From Leeuwenhoekiella parthenopeia (GTDB lineage Bacteria > Bacteroidota > Bacteroidia > Flavobacteriales > Flavobacteriaceae): 64,000 nucleotides of DNA. The notes under the pieces were generated by a model that saw only the letters and a program-made list of their open reading frames with translations, was not told where the DNA came from and ran no database searches. The stretch covers positions 93,085 through 157,084 of the forward strand of contig NZ_JAJGMW010000009.1 of assembly GCF_020782115.1 (NCBI RefSeq), read 5' to 3'. The position numbers and the translations under genes are program-made. Positions 20,045 through 28,769 of the stretch are shown here, in pieces (positions within the stretch are counted from its first letter, which is position 1; every line of letters starts with the position of its first letter).

Positions 20045-21040
20045 TTAAAAATCAACAATAACACCTATTCCTAGTTGCTGTTTCCACTGTACACGCGCAC
20101 CCATGACCATTTCGTCACCATCAACATTAGTCTCGGTAATTTTAATGTCATTGTCATAGCGTAAGTGTGAACCCAATTTGGCGAGAACAAAACTGTTTAC
20201 CTTGAAGTTTAAATTAAGTTCCCAATCTACATCAATGTTTCCAAAGCTATTGAGATAATCTGTATAAAGATTTATTGAGTTTGTGAAGTTAATATTTTCC
20301 ATCAGCCGTGCTTTCCAGATGCTTTGCAGTAAAATACCCAGTTCACTATTAAAATTTTCTCCTTCCTTGATGATATTACCGTCGGCATCACGCACAGCAG
20401 GTTCAACACCAAACGAACCGGTATTGGCCAATACCTGGTCTAAGACGATGGTAGACTTATACGTAAGAGGGGAAGCATAAACCGAAAGATTGTCTATACG
20501 CTTACCATATTCACTCCCTATCCCCAAAAATACATAGCCCGGAGCCATGAACTGAGAGATGGGTGTCTTATTATCAGGATATTTATACCCGTTAGTAAAT
20601 TGAGAAGCAAATCTAAATTTTGCCGAGTAATACCAGTTGGAAATCGTATCGCGGCGGTATCCAAAGTCTGAAGTTACCTCCAGCTGATCATCGGTTTTTC
20701 TGATTTCCCGCCCTTCCTGACTGTTAATACCGTAACGCCCTACAAATCTATTGCGCCACTTGGTTTGTACATCGGCGTAATTACGCTCGATCTTTACTTC
20801 TGCGAGACCGGAAAAAGAATTGGTACCACCGGAGTTCCAGTTCACAAAAGCAACCTCGCTAAGATCTACTCCTGCCTGATTTTTTTTGACCCAATTGGTC
20901 TCTTCTTTTTCAATAAAACGATCCTTCAACTGCTTAACCACACTTTTTTTTACGGGTAAGGGGAAGGTTATGTGCTGCGCATAATTTGCGCCGGAAAGAA
21001 CAAAAAAACAAAGAACTAAACAAAAAGATAACTGCTTCAA
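20045..21040 (-). CDS. DUF3078 outer-membrane beta-barrel protein
   Basis: 331 residues with a signal peptide (LCFFVLSGANYAQ). NQAGVDLSEVAFVNWNSGG followed by a region of alternating beta strands (WRNRFVGRYGINSQEGREIRKTDDQLEVTSDFGYR) is the DUF3078 pattern of Bacteroidota; the C-terminus ends in an aromatic residue (GVIVDF) as barrel proteins do. Function unknown, probably an outer-membrane protein. Located 20 bases after purM in the same direction and probably read from the same promoter. Confidence 0.75.
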   Translation of the reverse strand: MKQLSFCLVLCFFVLSGANYAQHITFPLPVKKSVVKQLKDRFIEKEETNWVKKNQAGVDLSEVAFVNWNSGGTNSFSGLAEVKIERNYADVQTKWRNRFVGRYGINSQEGREIRKTDDQLEVTSDFGYRRDTISNWYYSAKFRFASQFTNGYKYPDNKTPISQFMAPGYVFLGIGSEYGKRIDNLSVYASPLTYKSTIVLDQVLANTGSFGVEPAVRDADGNIIKEGENFNSELGILLQSIWKARLMENINFTNSINLYTDYLNSFGNIDVDWELNLNFKVNSFVLAKLGSHLRYDNDIKITETNVDGDEMVMGARVQWKQQLGIGVIVDF

Positions 21041-21060
21041 AATAGGCGTATTATAAGATT

Positions 21061-22239
21061 CTAATATGTAAACGTTCCAAAGGTACTTTTAATTGTTAAA
21101 CGCTTCTCTTCAGACGCCTCTACCCGGCCAATTATTTGTGCAGGTATGTTAAATGATTCTGAAATTCTAATTATTTGATCTGCAAGTTTGGGATCTACGT
21201 AGAGTTCCATACGATGCCCCATATTAAACACCTGATACATTTCGCGCCAATCTGTATTACTTTCTTCCTGAATAAGTTTGAAAAGGGGTGGCAACTCAAA
21301 CATATTATCTTTCACAATATGGAGATTATCAACAAAATGTAAAATTTTAGTTTGTGCTCCTCCGCTACAGTGAATCATTCCGTGCAGCATGCTTCGGTCA
21401 ACATCCTGAAGAATTTTTTTAATCACCGGCGCATAGGTGCGTGTAGGCGACAAAACCAACTTCCCGGCATCTAAAGGGCTATTCTCAACTGCATCGGTGA
21501 GCTTCTTCGAACCACTGTACACCAGATCATCAGGCACTGAAGCATCAAAACTTTCGGGGTAGTTTTTAGCCAGATATTTACTAAAAACATCGTGACGTGC
21601 AGAGGTAAGACCGTTGCTTCCCATACCTCCATTATATTGGGTCTCATAACTGGCCTGCCCGTAGCTTGCAAGGCCTACGATAAGGTCACCCAACTTTATT
21701 TTTGCATTGTCAATAACATCTGCCTTTTTCATTCGGGCTGTTACCGTAGAGTCTACGATTATAGTACGCACCAGATCTCCAACATCTGCGGTCTCACCTC
21801 CGGTACTTTTTATCGTAACTCCGTGTTTTGCGAGATCAGCTATGAGCTCTTCGGTACCATTAATTATCGCCGAAATGACGTCGCCGGTAATGAGGTTTTT
21901 ATTTCTTCCTATTGTAGATGAAAGCAGGATATTATCGGTAGCTCCCACGCATAGCAGGTCATCTACATTCATAATCAAAGCATCCTGAGCAATACCTTTC
22001 CAGACTGAAAGATCACCGGTTTCTTTCCAGTACATATAAGCAAGCGAAGATTTTGTACCGGCTCCGTCAGCGTGCATAACGAGACAATGCTCGTCACTGC
22101 CGGTTAAATAATCGGGTACTATTTTACAAAATGCCTTAGGGAATAAACCTTTATCAACGTTTTTTATGGCTTTATGAACTTCTTCTTTACCGGCAGATAC
22201 ACCCCTCTGGGCATAGCGTTTTGAAATCTCTTCACTCAT
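21061..22239 (-). CDS. purM: Phosphoribosylformylglycinamidine cyclo-ligase (AIR synthetase)
   Basis: 392 residues, the longer Bacteroidota form. Starts MSEEISKRYAQRGVSAGKEEVHKAI; contains HADGAGTKSSLAYMYW, IAQDALIMNVDDLLCVGA and the Gly-rich GMIHCSGGAQTK segment that in PurM closes the ATP site. Catalyses ATP-dependent cyclisation of FGAM to AIR in purine biosynthesis. A clear promoter lies just upstream (22257-22287). Single-copy housekeeping gene. Confidence 0.93.
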   Translation of the reverse strand: MSEEISKRYAQRGVSAGKEEVHKAIKNVDKGLFPKAFCKIVPDYLTGSDEHCLVMHADGAGTKSSLAYMYWKETGDLSVWKGIAQDALIMNVDDLLCVGATDNILLSSTIGRNKNLITGDVISAIINGTEELIADLAKHGVTIKSTGGETADVGDLVRTIIVDSTVTARMKKADVIDNAKIKLGDLIVGLASYGQASYETQYNGGMGSNGLTSARHDVFSKYLAKNYPESFDASVPDDLVYSGSKKLTDAVENSPLDAGKLVLSPTRTYAPVIKKILQDVDRSMLHGMIHCSGGAQTKILHFVDNLHIVKDNMFELPPLFKLIQEESNTDWREMYQVFNMGHRMELYVDPKLADQIIRISESFNIPAQIIGRVEASEEKRLTIKSTFGTFTY

Positions 22240-22256
22240 TTTTTGTGGCTATTCTG

Positions 22257-22287
22257 CAAAAGTAAGAAGTAAACTACCTCGGGGCAA
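22257..22287 (-). promoter_or_regulatory. Bacteroidota sigma70-type promoter of purM
   Basis: On the minus strand TTG (22285-22287), 20 bases, then TACTTTTG (22257-22264), matching TTG-N17..23-TAnnTTTG. It sits 18 bases before the purM start codon, leaving a very short leader. Confidence 0.7.
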
Positions 22288-22366
22288 GCCTTCAAGGAAA
22301 TGGTTAGAAACAAAATTTCAAATTCACAACAAGCCTCAGGACATTTCACCCTACGGCGGCGCCAAT

Positions 22367-22396
22367 AAAAACGTCCTGAAATTTCAGGACGTTTTT
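22367..22396. terminator. Perfect 15-bp palindromic terminator
   Basis: A perfect inverted repeat whose half is AAAAACGTCCTGAAA, flanked by A and T runs so it can act on either strand. It lies just past the end of the propeller lipoprotein gene and so ends the csg transcript on the minus strand. Confidence 0.85.
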
Positions 22397-22417
22397 AAAA
22401 TGTATTGCAAACGGTTA

Positions 22418-23920
22418 TTACTCCCAGTCTGGCATAGATGCGTTTGTGAATAATAATTGTACAGGGTTTGTACTTGAGGAGGCAAATTCCACCCTATGTA
22501 CTTCGGGAATAGCTGTTGTATTATTTGAAACTCTTGTAAAAATAACACTACCTTCAGAAGGCGAAAAACTAGGATCCAGGTCATTCTTACCGGCAGGCGT
22601 ATTAGTAACTACCTGAGTGGTGCCTTTGGTGTTTAAATCGTAAACATATATCCTGCTACTAAAAATCCTATAACTATCGTTTTCTGATCCTGATGTATCT
22701 CTGGTAAAAATCACCCTGCTCGCATTAGCATCAATATCAAGTCCTCCCGCAGCACCAGATTGATTTTGCAGGATAATATCTCCCACGGTTTGCGAACTAA
22801 GATTCACTGTAAATATTTTAGCATCATAACCCCGGTTATCATTTGTTTTCAAAACAATCAGGTTGTCATCGAAGTCTGTAGCCGCTACCTCACTAATAAA
22901 GGAACCATCTTCGGTTTTATATATCTGCGTTCTTCCGGAACCATCAAAATTGATACTGTACAATTTGTCAAAATGAGGATAATATAGTTTACTGCCGTTC
23001 TGGGCCCAGGTAAAATCAAGGTCACTTATTCTAAATCCATTTACAGGTACATCCTGAGTTAATTGCCGTTGGCCTGAACCATCTAGATTCATTGTAAAAA
23101 GATGCGTGTTCCCTCCTACTGTTCTTAGAAATGCAATTTTCCCAATTTCTGAATTCTTTCTGGGTCTAAAACTATTTTGACTGGATGCCGTAAGTGGTAT
23201 TTGCTCTGAACCATTTTCATTAGAAGAAATGATTTGTGCATTCGAATTAACAATACGCGTAAAATGAAAATCTTTTGAACTATACCCAAGAGTTGAAAAT
23301 TGAAAGTTCTCACTTCTCACCGGTTGGTTAATCGCATCAGAAACGGTGATCTGCCAAACATATGAGGTTCCTCTAGAAAGGTCTGAAATGGTAAAGGTTG
23401 TATCTGTTATATTCTCGTAGCGCTCCAGGGTATTCTCATTAACGTTACGCAATTCTAAAATGTAATTAAGATCATCGTCATCATTGGCCCCGGAGGTCCA
23501 CAGAAAAGTAACCTCAGTCGCCACGTCTTTACTAGTATCTGCCGGACTTATCAATTCTGGAGCCAGAGGGGATTGATTATTAACAGTACTTACTTCAAGC
23601 TCAAATACAATATTATTAACCCTGCCCTCTTCGACCTGAGATGCCTCAAATGCAGTTATATAACCGTCTAATTCTGCCTGAACTGAATATTGACCTTCTT
23701 CAACATCAGTAATAGTAAAATTACCATCGCTATCTGTAAAAACCGTATTGGAAACCGGGTTTGAACTAATCTTTACATTTTCAAGTGGCAGATTTTCTCC
23801 TTCAGTTACCACCTTACCCGTGATCGTACCCGTGCCAAACTCACTAATTGGATCTTCATTACAGGAGATAACCAAAAGCAACATACAATAAAAAACAGCG
23901 TATTTAATTTTCATCCCCAT
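22418..23920 (-). CDS. Lipoprotein with carboxypeptidase-like, FN3 and TolB-type propeller domains
   Basis: 500 residues (a second ATG two codons in is also possible). Lipobox LLLVISCNED. Domain order: a carboxypeptidase-regulatory-like beta sandwich (GTITGKVVTEGENLPLENV, about 27-105), a fibronectin type III-like domain (PLAPELISPADTSKDVATEV .. YVWQITVSD, about 115-205) and a C-terminal six-bladed-type propeller with WD40/TolB repeats (IAFLRTVGGNTHLFTMNLDG, KLYSINFDGSGRTQIY, DPSFSPSEGSVIFTR). It overlaps the end of csgG by about 17 bases and is the last gene before the terminator, so it is expressed with the curli secretion genes. A surface scaffold or anchoring role for the fibre is plausible but inferred. 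Confidence 0.75.
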   Translation of the reverse strand: MGMKIKYAVFYCMLLLVISCNEDPISEFGTGTITGKVVTEGENLPLENVKISSNPVSNTVFTDSDGNFTITDVEEGQYSVQAELDGYITAFEASQVEEGRVNNIVFELEVSTVNNQSPLAPELISPADTSKDVATEVTFLWTSGANDDDDLNYILELRNVNENTLERYENITDTTFTISDLSRGTSYVWQITVSDAINQPVRSENFQFSTLGYSSKDFHFTRIVNSNAQIISSNENGSEQIPLTASSQNSFRPRKNSEIGKIAFLRTVGGNTHLFTMNLDGSGQRQLTQDVPVNGFRISDLDFTWAQNGSKLYYPHFDKLYSINFDGSGRTQIYKTEDGSFISEVAATDFDDNLIVLKTNDNRGYDAKIFTVNLSSQTVGDIILQNQSGAAGGLDIDANASRVIFTRDTSGSENDSYRIFSSRIYVYDLNTKGTTQVVTNTPAGKNDLDPSFSPSEGSVIFTRVSNNTTAIPEVHRVEFASSSTNPVQLLFTNASMPDWE

Positions 23921-25340
23921 TATTTTCTAAAGGTTTATCTGTGGTTTTTGATTTCGAACTAAAATTGAAATGGTACTGCAAGCCCAGTCCAAAATTGTAA
24001 TAAAAATCGGTGTATTTACCGCTTTCCACACCATCTATCAGGTCTGTAAAAGGAATATTGTGCTCACCCCATAATCTTAAACTTATTTTTGGACTAACAT
24101 TATAATTTATCCCGAAACCGTATTGAAATTTTCCATCTGTTTGTTCTTCATCCAAACCTAAATTAGCGCCATCACCGAAGCCTATAATTATACCGCCTCC
24201 TGCATATACAAATGGTGCAAAACGGTCATTCTTCAGTAAGTTGAATTCCAGATTTAAATCCAAATGCCCAAAAGTATCTTCAAAAGAAGATTCACTTTCA
24301 AGTTTAAAGAGTCCGCCTTTTAAGCCTAAAGACATAAAATCAGTCAGTGAGGTATTATACCCTAAGCGTATGAGCGGGGCAAAATTTCCGGCACCATAGT
24401 CTCCCTTATAAAGAGCCCCTCCTAAATCAATACTCATTGCATTTTTAAAGGTTTGATCGAAAAATTCGCGCTCATAAAGACGGGTTGATTCTTCTTGTTT
24501 TTTTTCCTCTAAATACTCCTGTACCAATTTATCGTTAAGGTCGTTACCCGATTTTGTCGACCATAATCTATCTTTTATTCCTTCTATGATTAGGGCGTGT
24601 ACCGCCTTCTCAATTGCCTCTTTCATTGCCAGTTGAACCGGTTCATTTTTAGTGTACCCGGTTTCAACTTCCAGTAATCGCTGAAAGTTTACGTATCTAA
24701 ATAAACTGGCATCAATTGCCTGAGATAGTATGGTTTTAGAAATATATACGGTTTTAAGAATCTTCCCGCTTGAGGTAGATACTGCCCTTAAATAAACCGT
24801 GATCCTGTCTTGACGGTATTGCGTAGAACCACCAACTCCAAAATATCTGGCTCCCAAACCGCCTGTTATAATATTAGAATCATAACTTATGATACCCCCT
24901 TCCAGTAATACTCCGGCATACAATAAGGGTGGAAGGTTGGGTTGGTTAGGGTTACTGTTTTTTCTATACTCATCCCGGGTAGATCTAATGATATTTCGCT
25001 CGTTTAGAAGATTCCCAAGATTTTCGCGCTCAATAGGCGTAAACCATTTTGAATCTTCCAAAGCCTTGATAAGCATTGTAGTTGCACCCTGAGAAACTGC
25101 TGTGCTAAATGTGCTACCATTCTCTACATTTTTGTACTGCCCGGTCTGATCTTTAAAGTTGTAAACACCCGCAACTATAGGCTCTGCCGGCTCTGGAAAT
25201 TCAACAAGTTTTGTGCTAAAACCCGATGTTTCTCCTATGCGCGCTTGCTCATTTACTACCGGCTGGTTAAAGTAAGCTCCGCAGGAAGCAAACAAAAGCC
25301 CACATGCAATATGTGTAACGACTCTTTTTAAATTCATCAT
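23904..25340 (-). CDS. csgG: Curli secretion channel CsgG with extra C-terminal barrel-like domain
   Basis: About 478 residues from the ATG at 25340 (MMNLKRVV); an earlier ATG at 25358 would overlap csgF. Lipobox LLFASCGAYFNQP. The CsgG core (about residues 35-275) shows IVAGVYNFKDQTGQYK, TMLIKALEDSKWFTPIERENLGNLLNERNIIR and GGIISYDSNIITGGLGARYFG, followed by YLRAVSTSSGKIL. CsgG forms the nonameric outer-membrane pore for amyloid subunits. Residues ~300-470 add a second module of alternating strands (ALYKGDYGAGNFAPLIRLGYN, LNLEFNLLKNDRFAPFVYAGGG, GFGINYNVSPKISLRLWGEH), resembling a small OmpA-like outer-membrane barrel. E. coli CsgG (277 aa) lacks this. Lies between csgF and the propeller lipoprotein. 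Confidence 0.92.
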   Translation of the reverse strand: MMNLKRVVTHIACGLLFASCGAYFNQPVVNEQARIGETSGFSTKLVEFPEPAEPIVAGVYNFKDQTGQYKNVENGSTFSTAVSQGATTMLIKALEDSKWFTPIERENLGNLLNERNIIRSTRDEYRKNSNPNQPNLPPLLYAGVLLEGGIISYDSNIITGGLGARYFGVGGSTQYRQDRITVYLRAVSTSSGKILKTVYISKTILSQAIDASLFRYVNFQRLLEVETGYTKNEPVQLAMKEAIEKAVHALIIEGIKDRLWSTKSGNDLNDKLVQEYLEEKKQEESTRLYEREFFDQTFKNAMSIDLGGALYKGDYGAGNFAPLIRLGYNTSLTDFMSLGLKGGLFKLESESSFEDTFGHLDLNLEFNLLKNDRFAPFVYAGGGIIIGFGDGANLGLDEEQTDGKFQYGFGINYNVSPKISLRLWGEHNIPFTDLIDGVESGKYTDFYYNFGLGLQYHFNFSSKSKTTDKPLENNGDEN

Positions 25341-25341
25341 A

Positions 25342-25752
25342 TTATTGATTTGGTACAATGATTTGGGTTTGCTCCCCGGTATTGGTATCTAAAATATTAA
25401 TCACCAGTCCTTCCTGAGACTCATATACCTCAAGAGCAAGAGAACCAAAATTGTAGGTGCCCGCTTCGAGCCCTTCTCCTATTTGAGAGGCAAATAAACC
25501 GCGGGAAATTTGACTTAAAAGCTGTCTGTTGAGGTTGCTTGCAAATTGTTCAAGTTCTGATTGTCTGCCAAAGCGATCGCTATCGTCATTGGGATCGGTA
25601 AACGAATTTTGGGCATTAGCAGAGCTTAAAAGCCATTGGTAGTTGAAGGTTTCACCACCAAAATTAGGGTTCTTTGGTTGATAGGTAAGTTGCTGACTAT
25701 AACCCAAAGTACCGGCTAATAGAATAAAGGCTAAAAGTATTAGTTGTTTCAT
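25342..25752 (-). CDS. csgF: Curli assembly factor CsgF
   Basis: 136 residues with a cleavable signal peptide (LAGTLGYSQ). Immediately after comes QLTYQPKNPNFGG, the conserved CsgF N-terminus that inserts into the CsgG pore, then a helical segment (SELEQFASNLNRQLLSQISRG) and a beta region (YNFGSLALEVYES). CsgF caps the CsgG channel and couples secretion to nucleation of the fibre at the surface. Lies four bases after csgE and directly before csgG. Confidence 0.95.
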   Translation of the reverse strand: MKQLILLAFILLAGTLGYSQQLTYQPKNPNFGGETFNYQWLLSSANAQNSFTDPNDDSDRFGRQSELEQFASNLNRQLLSQISRGLFASQIGEGLEAGTYNFGSLALEVYESQEGLVINILDTNTGEQTQIIVPNQ

Positions 25753-25756
25753 AGGA

Positions 25757-26527
25757 TCAATAACGTTGTACTGTATTTTGGTTTTTGTTGTTAAACTCGA
25801 GTTGTCTCATAACCTGCAGGATTGAATACTGAGCCATTTGTTTCAGGTATTCTGCAGCAGGTCTTATAAAAAATTCGAAAACCTTTTTTTCTGCGACAAA
25901 TACTTCCATTTTTGTATTACGTCCTAAAGCAAGGACTTCTTTAATGGTAACTATTTCTTCTCCATTTATATTCTTGGAGAGGTAATTAGAATAAAACTCT
26001 TTATAAAAATCACTTCCGGGTTTTGTTTTGGTATCCTCAACAACAATACCCCGCAAAACAAGACCGTCTTCCTTTGATTTGGCAACATCTGCATTAGCAT
26101 TGGGCTGAATTACAGTAACAGTTGTATCATCTTCGGCAATCACCCCATTTTTAATAACCTTACGATCTTTCCCAACCAGATTACCGTCTGTATCATAAAT
26201 TAAAAAAAGTATGATTGTATTTAGGTCTTCCCCGCCCTGTATTGTTTCTGAAAGGACTTCTAATCGTTCGTTGGGGTCTAAAACCAGCCGACCTTCTGTT
26301 TCTTCTTTTTCCAATTCATCATTTCCGCTTTGCGGATAGATAATTGAAAATTTGTACTGTATGCTTGTATTGATTGGTGTTTTATTTGAAATTAAGCCCT
26401 TAAAAATAAACATTCCGTTTTCCTCAGTTATATCAATTTCAGCAGAAATCTCTTTATTATAAAACTGCCCGTTGACAACGGCTGTGGTAAAAAAAAGGAA
26501 AAGCAATATTAGCTGCCTGGGACTCAT
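25757..26527 (-). CDS. csgE: Curli assembly factor CsgE with N-terminal extension
   Basis: 256 residues, about twice the length of E. coli CsgE. After a signal peptide (LFLFFTTAVVNGQ) there is a ~110-residue beta-rich domain (FIFKGLISNKTPINTSIQYK) of the CsgH/curli-associated type, then the CsgE domain proper at about residues 155-250: LRGIVVEDTKTKPGSDFYKE, GEEIVTIKEV, KMEVFVAEKKVFEFFIRP. CsgE is the periplasmic adaptor that gates CsgG and delivers subunits. The extension may act like CsgC/CsgH, which keep subunits from aggregating early; this is inference from position and fold. Followed by csgF. Confidence 0.85.
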   Translation of the reverse strand: MSPRQLILLFLFFTTAVVNGQFYNKEISAEIDITEENGMFIFKGLISNKTPINTSIQYKFSIIYPQSGNDELEKEETEGRLVLDPNERLEVLSETIQGGEDLNTIILFLIYDTDGNLVGKDRKVIKNGVIAEDDTTVTVIQPNANADVAKSKEDGLVLRGIVVEDTKTKPGSDFYKEFYSNYLSKNINGEEIVTIKEVLALGRNTKMEVFVAEKKVFEFFIRPAAEYLKQMAQYSILQVMRQLEFNNKNQNTVQRY

Positions 26528-26541
26528 CTGGTCGAAAATAA

Positions 26542-27027
26542 TTAATTGAAATTTCGAACTATTATACTTTGCCCATCTCCGGTCATAGTGATTTTCATAG
26601 CTTCTGAAATGGAATTTCCTCCAAAAATATTGATGTCCTGATTATTACCATTTTGTATAAAAGTGCTGTTAACCACAGTATTATTGAAGAAGTTGTATTT
26701 GGCAAATGTATTTTGATTGCCGTTTTGAATAACGGAAATATTTATTTCGTTTGCCCTATCGATCATCGATATGGTATTGTTTAAACCATTCTGATTAAAT
26801 GCGAGATCAACATTAGAAGACTCTACAGATGTTTCTATAAGATTAGAAAGTCCCACCTGTACTATAAAAATGTTTGAATTTTCAGTTTGTTCAGCAGGCA
26901 GTGGAAGTTGTTTTGCTGAAGGAGTGTTGAGTTGGTAAATAACAGCCTGATCCAGTTCTTGTCCAAAACTAAAAAAGGATATTAAAAAAAGGGATAGTGC
27001 TACTATACTTTTAAAGGCTGTTTTCAT
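26542..27027 (-). CDS. CsgB-like minor curlin / nucleator
   Basis: 161 residues with a signal peptide (LFLISFFSFGQ). The mature part has a few imperfect curlin-type repeats (NQNGLNNTISMIDRANE, VIQNGNQNTFAKYN, FIQNGNNQDINIFGGN). Repeats are fewer and less regular than in the three CsgA-like proteins, and the gene is directly upstream of csgE in the same direction, which fits a nucleator or minor subunit. Not similar enough to E. coli CsgB for me to use the name. Confidence 0.7.
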   Translation of the reverse strand: MKTAFKSIVALSLFLISFFSFGQELDQAVIYQLNTPSAKQLPLPAEQTENSNIFIVQVGLSNLIETSVESSNVDLAFNQNGLNNTISMIDRANEINISVIQNGNQNTFAKYNFFNNTVVNSTFIQNGNNQDINIFGGNSISEAMKITMTGDGQSIIVRNFN

Positions 27028-27130
27028 AATTGCTAGTTTTTCGTTTCAATATAAAATCAACATTCACGGGAATATTGAAAAATGATTAGGGTGTCAAAGA
27101 TTTAATTCTACTCTAAATTTAAAGAATTAA

Positions 27131-27180
27131 AGCAGTACGAATTTCGATCTGATAATTAAGACGTCATTCGTACTGCCTTT
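27131..27180 (-). terminator. Probable terminator after the first csgA-like gene
   Basis: Inverted repeat GCAGTACGAAT / ATTCGTACTGC with a loop of about 24 bases, 20 bases past the stop of the 27200-28345 gene. The following T tract is weak, so termination may be partial and allow read-through into the csgB-like/csgEFG genes. Confidence 0.5.
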
Positions 27181-27199
27181 AAAAATTTATACTATAAAA

Positions 27200-28345
27200 T
27201 TAATTACTTTGTGTAACTGTTGCTGAATTCATATCACCTGCCTGAGTAATAGTGCTCATTTGCATATTTCCTGACTGAAATACATCTGTCATATTACCGT
27301 CACCTAATTGATTAATTGTGCTTAAGGAGCCGTAACTTCTAACATTCAACGGGCTTTGATTACCCTGAGCTACTGTATTTATATTACCGTCACCGGTGCT
27401 CACAATAGTTGACTCATTATCACTACCAAACTGATCTACACTTGAATTATTAGAATTTCCTGTTTGATCAACATCAGACGTATTTACGTTTCCTCCAAAT
27501 TGTCTTACGTCTGCACGGTTTAAATCTCCGATTTGAGTAATTAAACTTTCGTTAAGATCGCTTAGTTGTCTTGTTCTTGCTGAGTTGTTATCACCTTCTT
27601 GGTCTGTTTCAGCAAGGTTATCATCACCTCTTTGTATTAAAGTAGATGCGTTATCTGAACCCATTTGATATGCATCGGCTATATTGTTGTTGGCTCCACT
27701 AGCTAACGAACTGGTTTGATCAATAACTGAACCGTTACCATTACCATTTTGAGAGGTAATGGCAGTATTCTCATCACCTTCCTGATTTACATCAGAAGTA
27801 TTATAATCCCCAATTTGACTAACATTACTATTGTTGAGATCACCTACCTGCTCAACACTAGATTCATTATACTCACTAGGGTCTGAAGAAAAAGCTTGCT
27901 GAGCAACTATAGATCTATTTCTAAAACCATCCTGAGAAACCTCACTGCTATTGAAATTACCAACACGAGATACAGTACCTCCACTATTTACAAAACCCTG
28001 TAACACTCTGGAATTATTCTGAGATCCCATTTGAATAACTTCACTGTCATTGCCATCGTATACCTGCTGAACCTGAGAGGCGTTAAGTCTACCTGTAGAA
28101 CTTACGGCACTAGTATTACCATCTCCTAGCTGATTTACAGATGATCGGTTAATTGTACCATCTTGCATAACATCTGAGTCGTTCCCATCGCCAGTTTGGG
28201 TTACACCAGAAAGATTGTCTGCGCCCACCTGTGAGACCGCAGAAAGATTTGAATTTCCGGATTGAGATACATCACTTTCGTTTGATTGTGCGAATGCAAC
28301 TGCTCCTAACATTAGAGCACTAGCGCATAAAATAACTTTCTTCAT
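27200..28345 (-). CDS. CsgA-like curlin-repeat amyloid protein (paralog 1)
   Basis: 381 residues: signal peptide (MKKVILCASALMLGAVAFAQ) followed almost entirely by ~22-residue curlin repeats of the form N-x-S-x-V-x-Q-x-G-x-x-N, for example SAVSQVGADNLSGVTQTGDGN. About 15 repeats are visible, against five in E. coli CsgA. Secreted through CsgG and expected to polymerise into an extracellular beta-solenoid amyloid. The N-terminal ~180 residues are nearly identical to paralog 2 (28770-29981), while the following ~150 differ, showing duplication followed by divergence. Own leader and terminator. Confidence 0.92.
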   Translation of the reverse strand: MKKVILCASALMLGAVAFAQSNESDVSQSGNSNLSAVSQVGADNLSGVTQTGDGNDSDVMQDGTINRSSVNQLGDGNTSAVSSTGRLNASQVQQVYDGNDSEVIQMGSQNNSRVLQGFVNSGGTVSRVGNFNSSEVSQDGFRNRSIVAQQAFSSDPSEYNESSVEQVGDLNNSNVSQIGDYNTSDVNQEGDENTAITSQNGNGNGSVIDQTSSLASGANNNIADAYQMGSDNASTLIQRGDDNLAETDQEGDNNSARTRQLSDLNESLITQIGDLNRADVRQFGGNVNTSDVDQTGNSNNSSVDQFGSDNESTIVSTGDGNINTVAQGNQSPLNVRSYGSLSTINQLGDGNMTDVFQSGNMQMSTITQAGDMNSATVTQSN

Positions 28346-28390
28346 AGTTGAAAAGTTTAATTAATAATATATAGAATGGTTAATAAATTC
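28346..28390 (-). promoter_or_regulatory. Conserved leader of csgA-like paralog 1
   Basis: The ~45 bases before the start codon are nearly the same as those before the two other csgA-like genes. The shared core is at 28362-28387 and includes AACCATTCTATATATTATTA on the coding strand. Upstream of the core the three sequences differ, so it is a selected signal (promoter end, activator site or mRNA leader) or a recent duplication. Confidence 0.6.
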
Positions 28391-28716
28391 TTTTAGACAT
28401 ACCTCGAAATAGATTTTCGCAGGTATCAATTTAAGGGGAGAAAATGTCAGCATTTCCTATTTATAGGAGTGAAATAACCAACAGAATAAAAATAAGTAAA
28501 AACTTATAAGGCCAGGCCATTCAAAGGCTCTTATTCGTTTAAATACAAATATCTTCGAAGTAAGTTTAATTGATTTTAAAAAAATCTTTTTCATTTATTT
28601 GACTGCAAAATTTATTCAGTAGAAATCGCTTTCAAAATTGTTTTAAAGTCCTCAAAAAGGGACTATTGAGACTTATAGATTTTCCAAAATTTAAGATATT
28701 CTCAATCAAATCGAAA

Positions 28717-28750
28717 TAAAAAAGGCTTACGTTACCGCAAGCCTTTTTTA
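28717..28750 (-). terminator. Terminator after csgA-like paralog 2
   Basis: Minus-strand stem AAAAAAGGCTTGCG / CGTAAGCCTTTTTT with loop GTAA, 20 bases past the stop codon. Strong Rho-independent form. Confidence 0.85.
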
Positions 28751-28769
28751 CTCTTAGTTTAGAGAAAGC

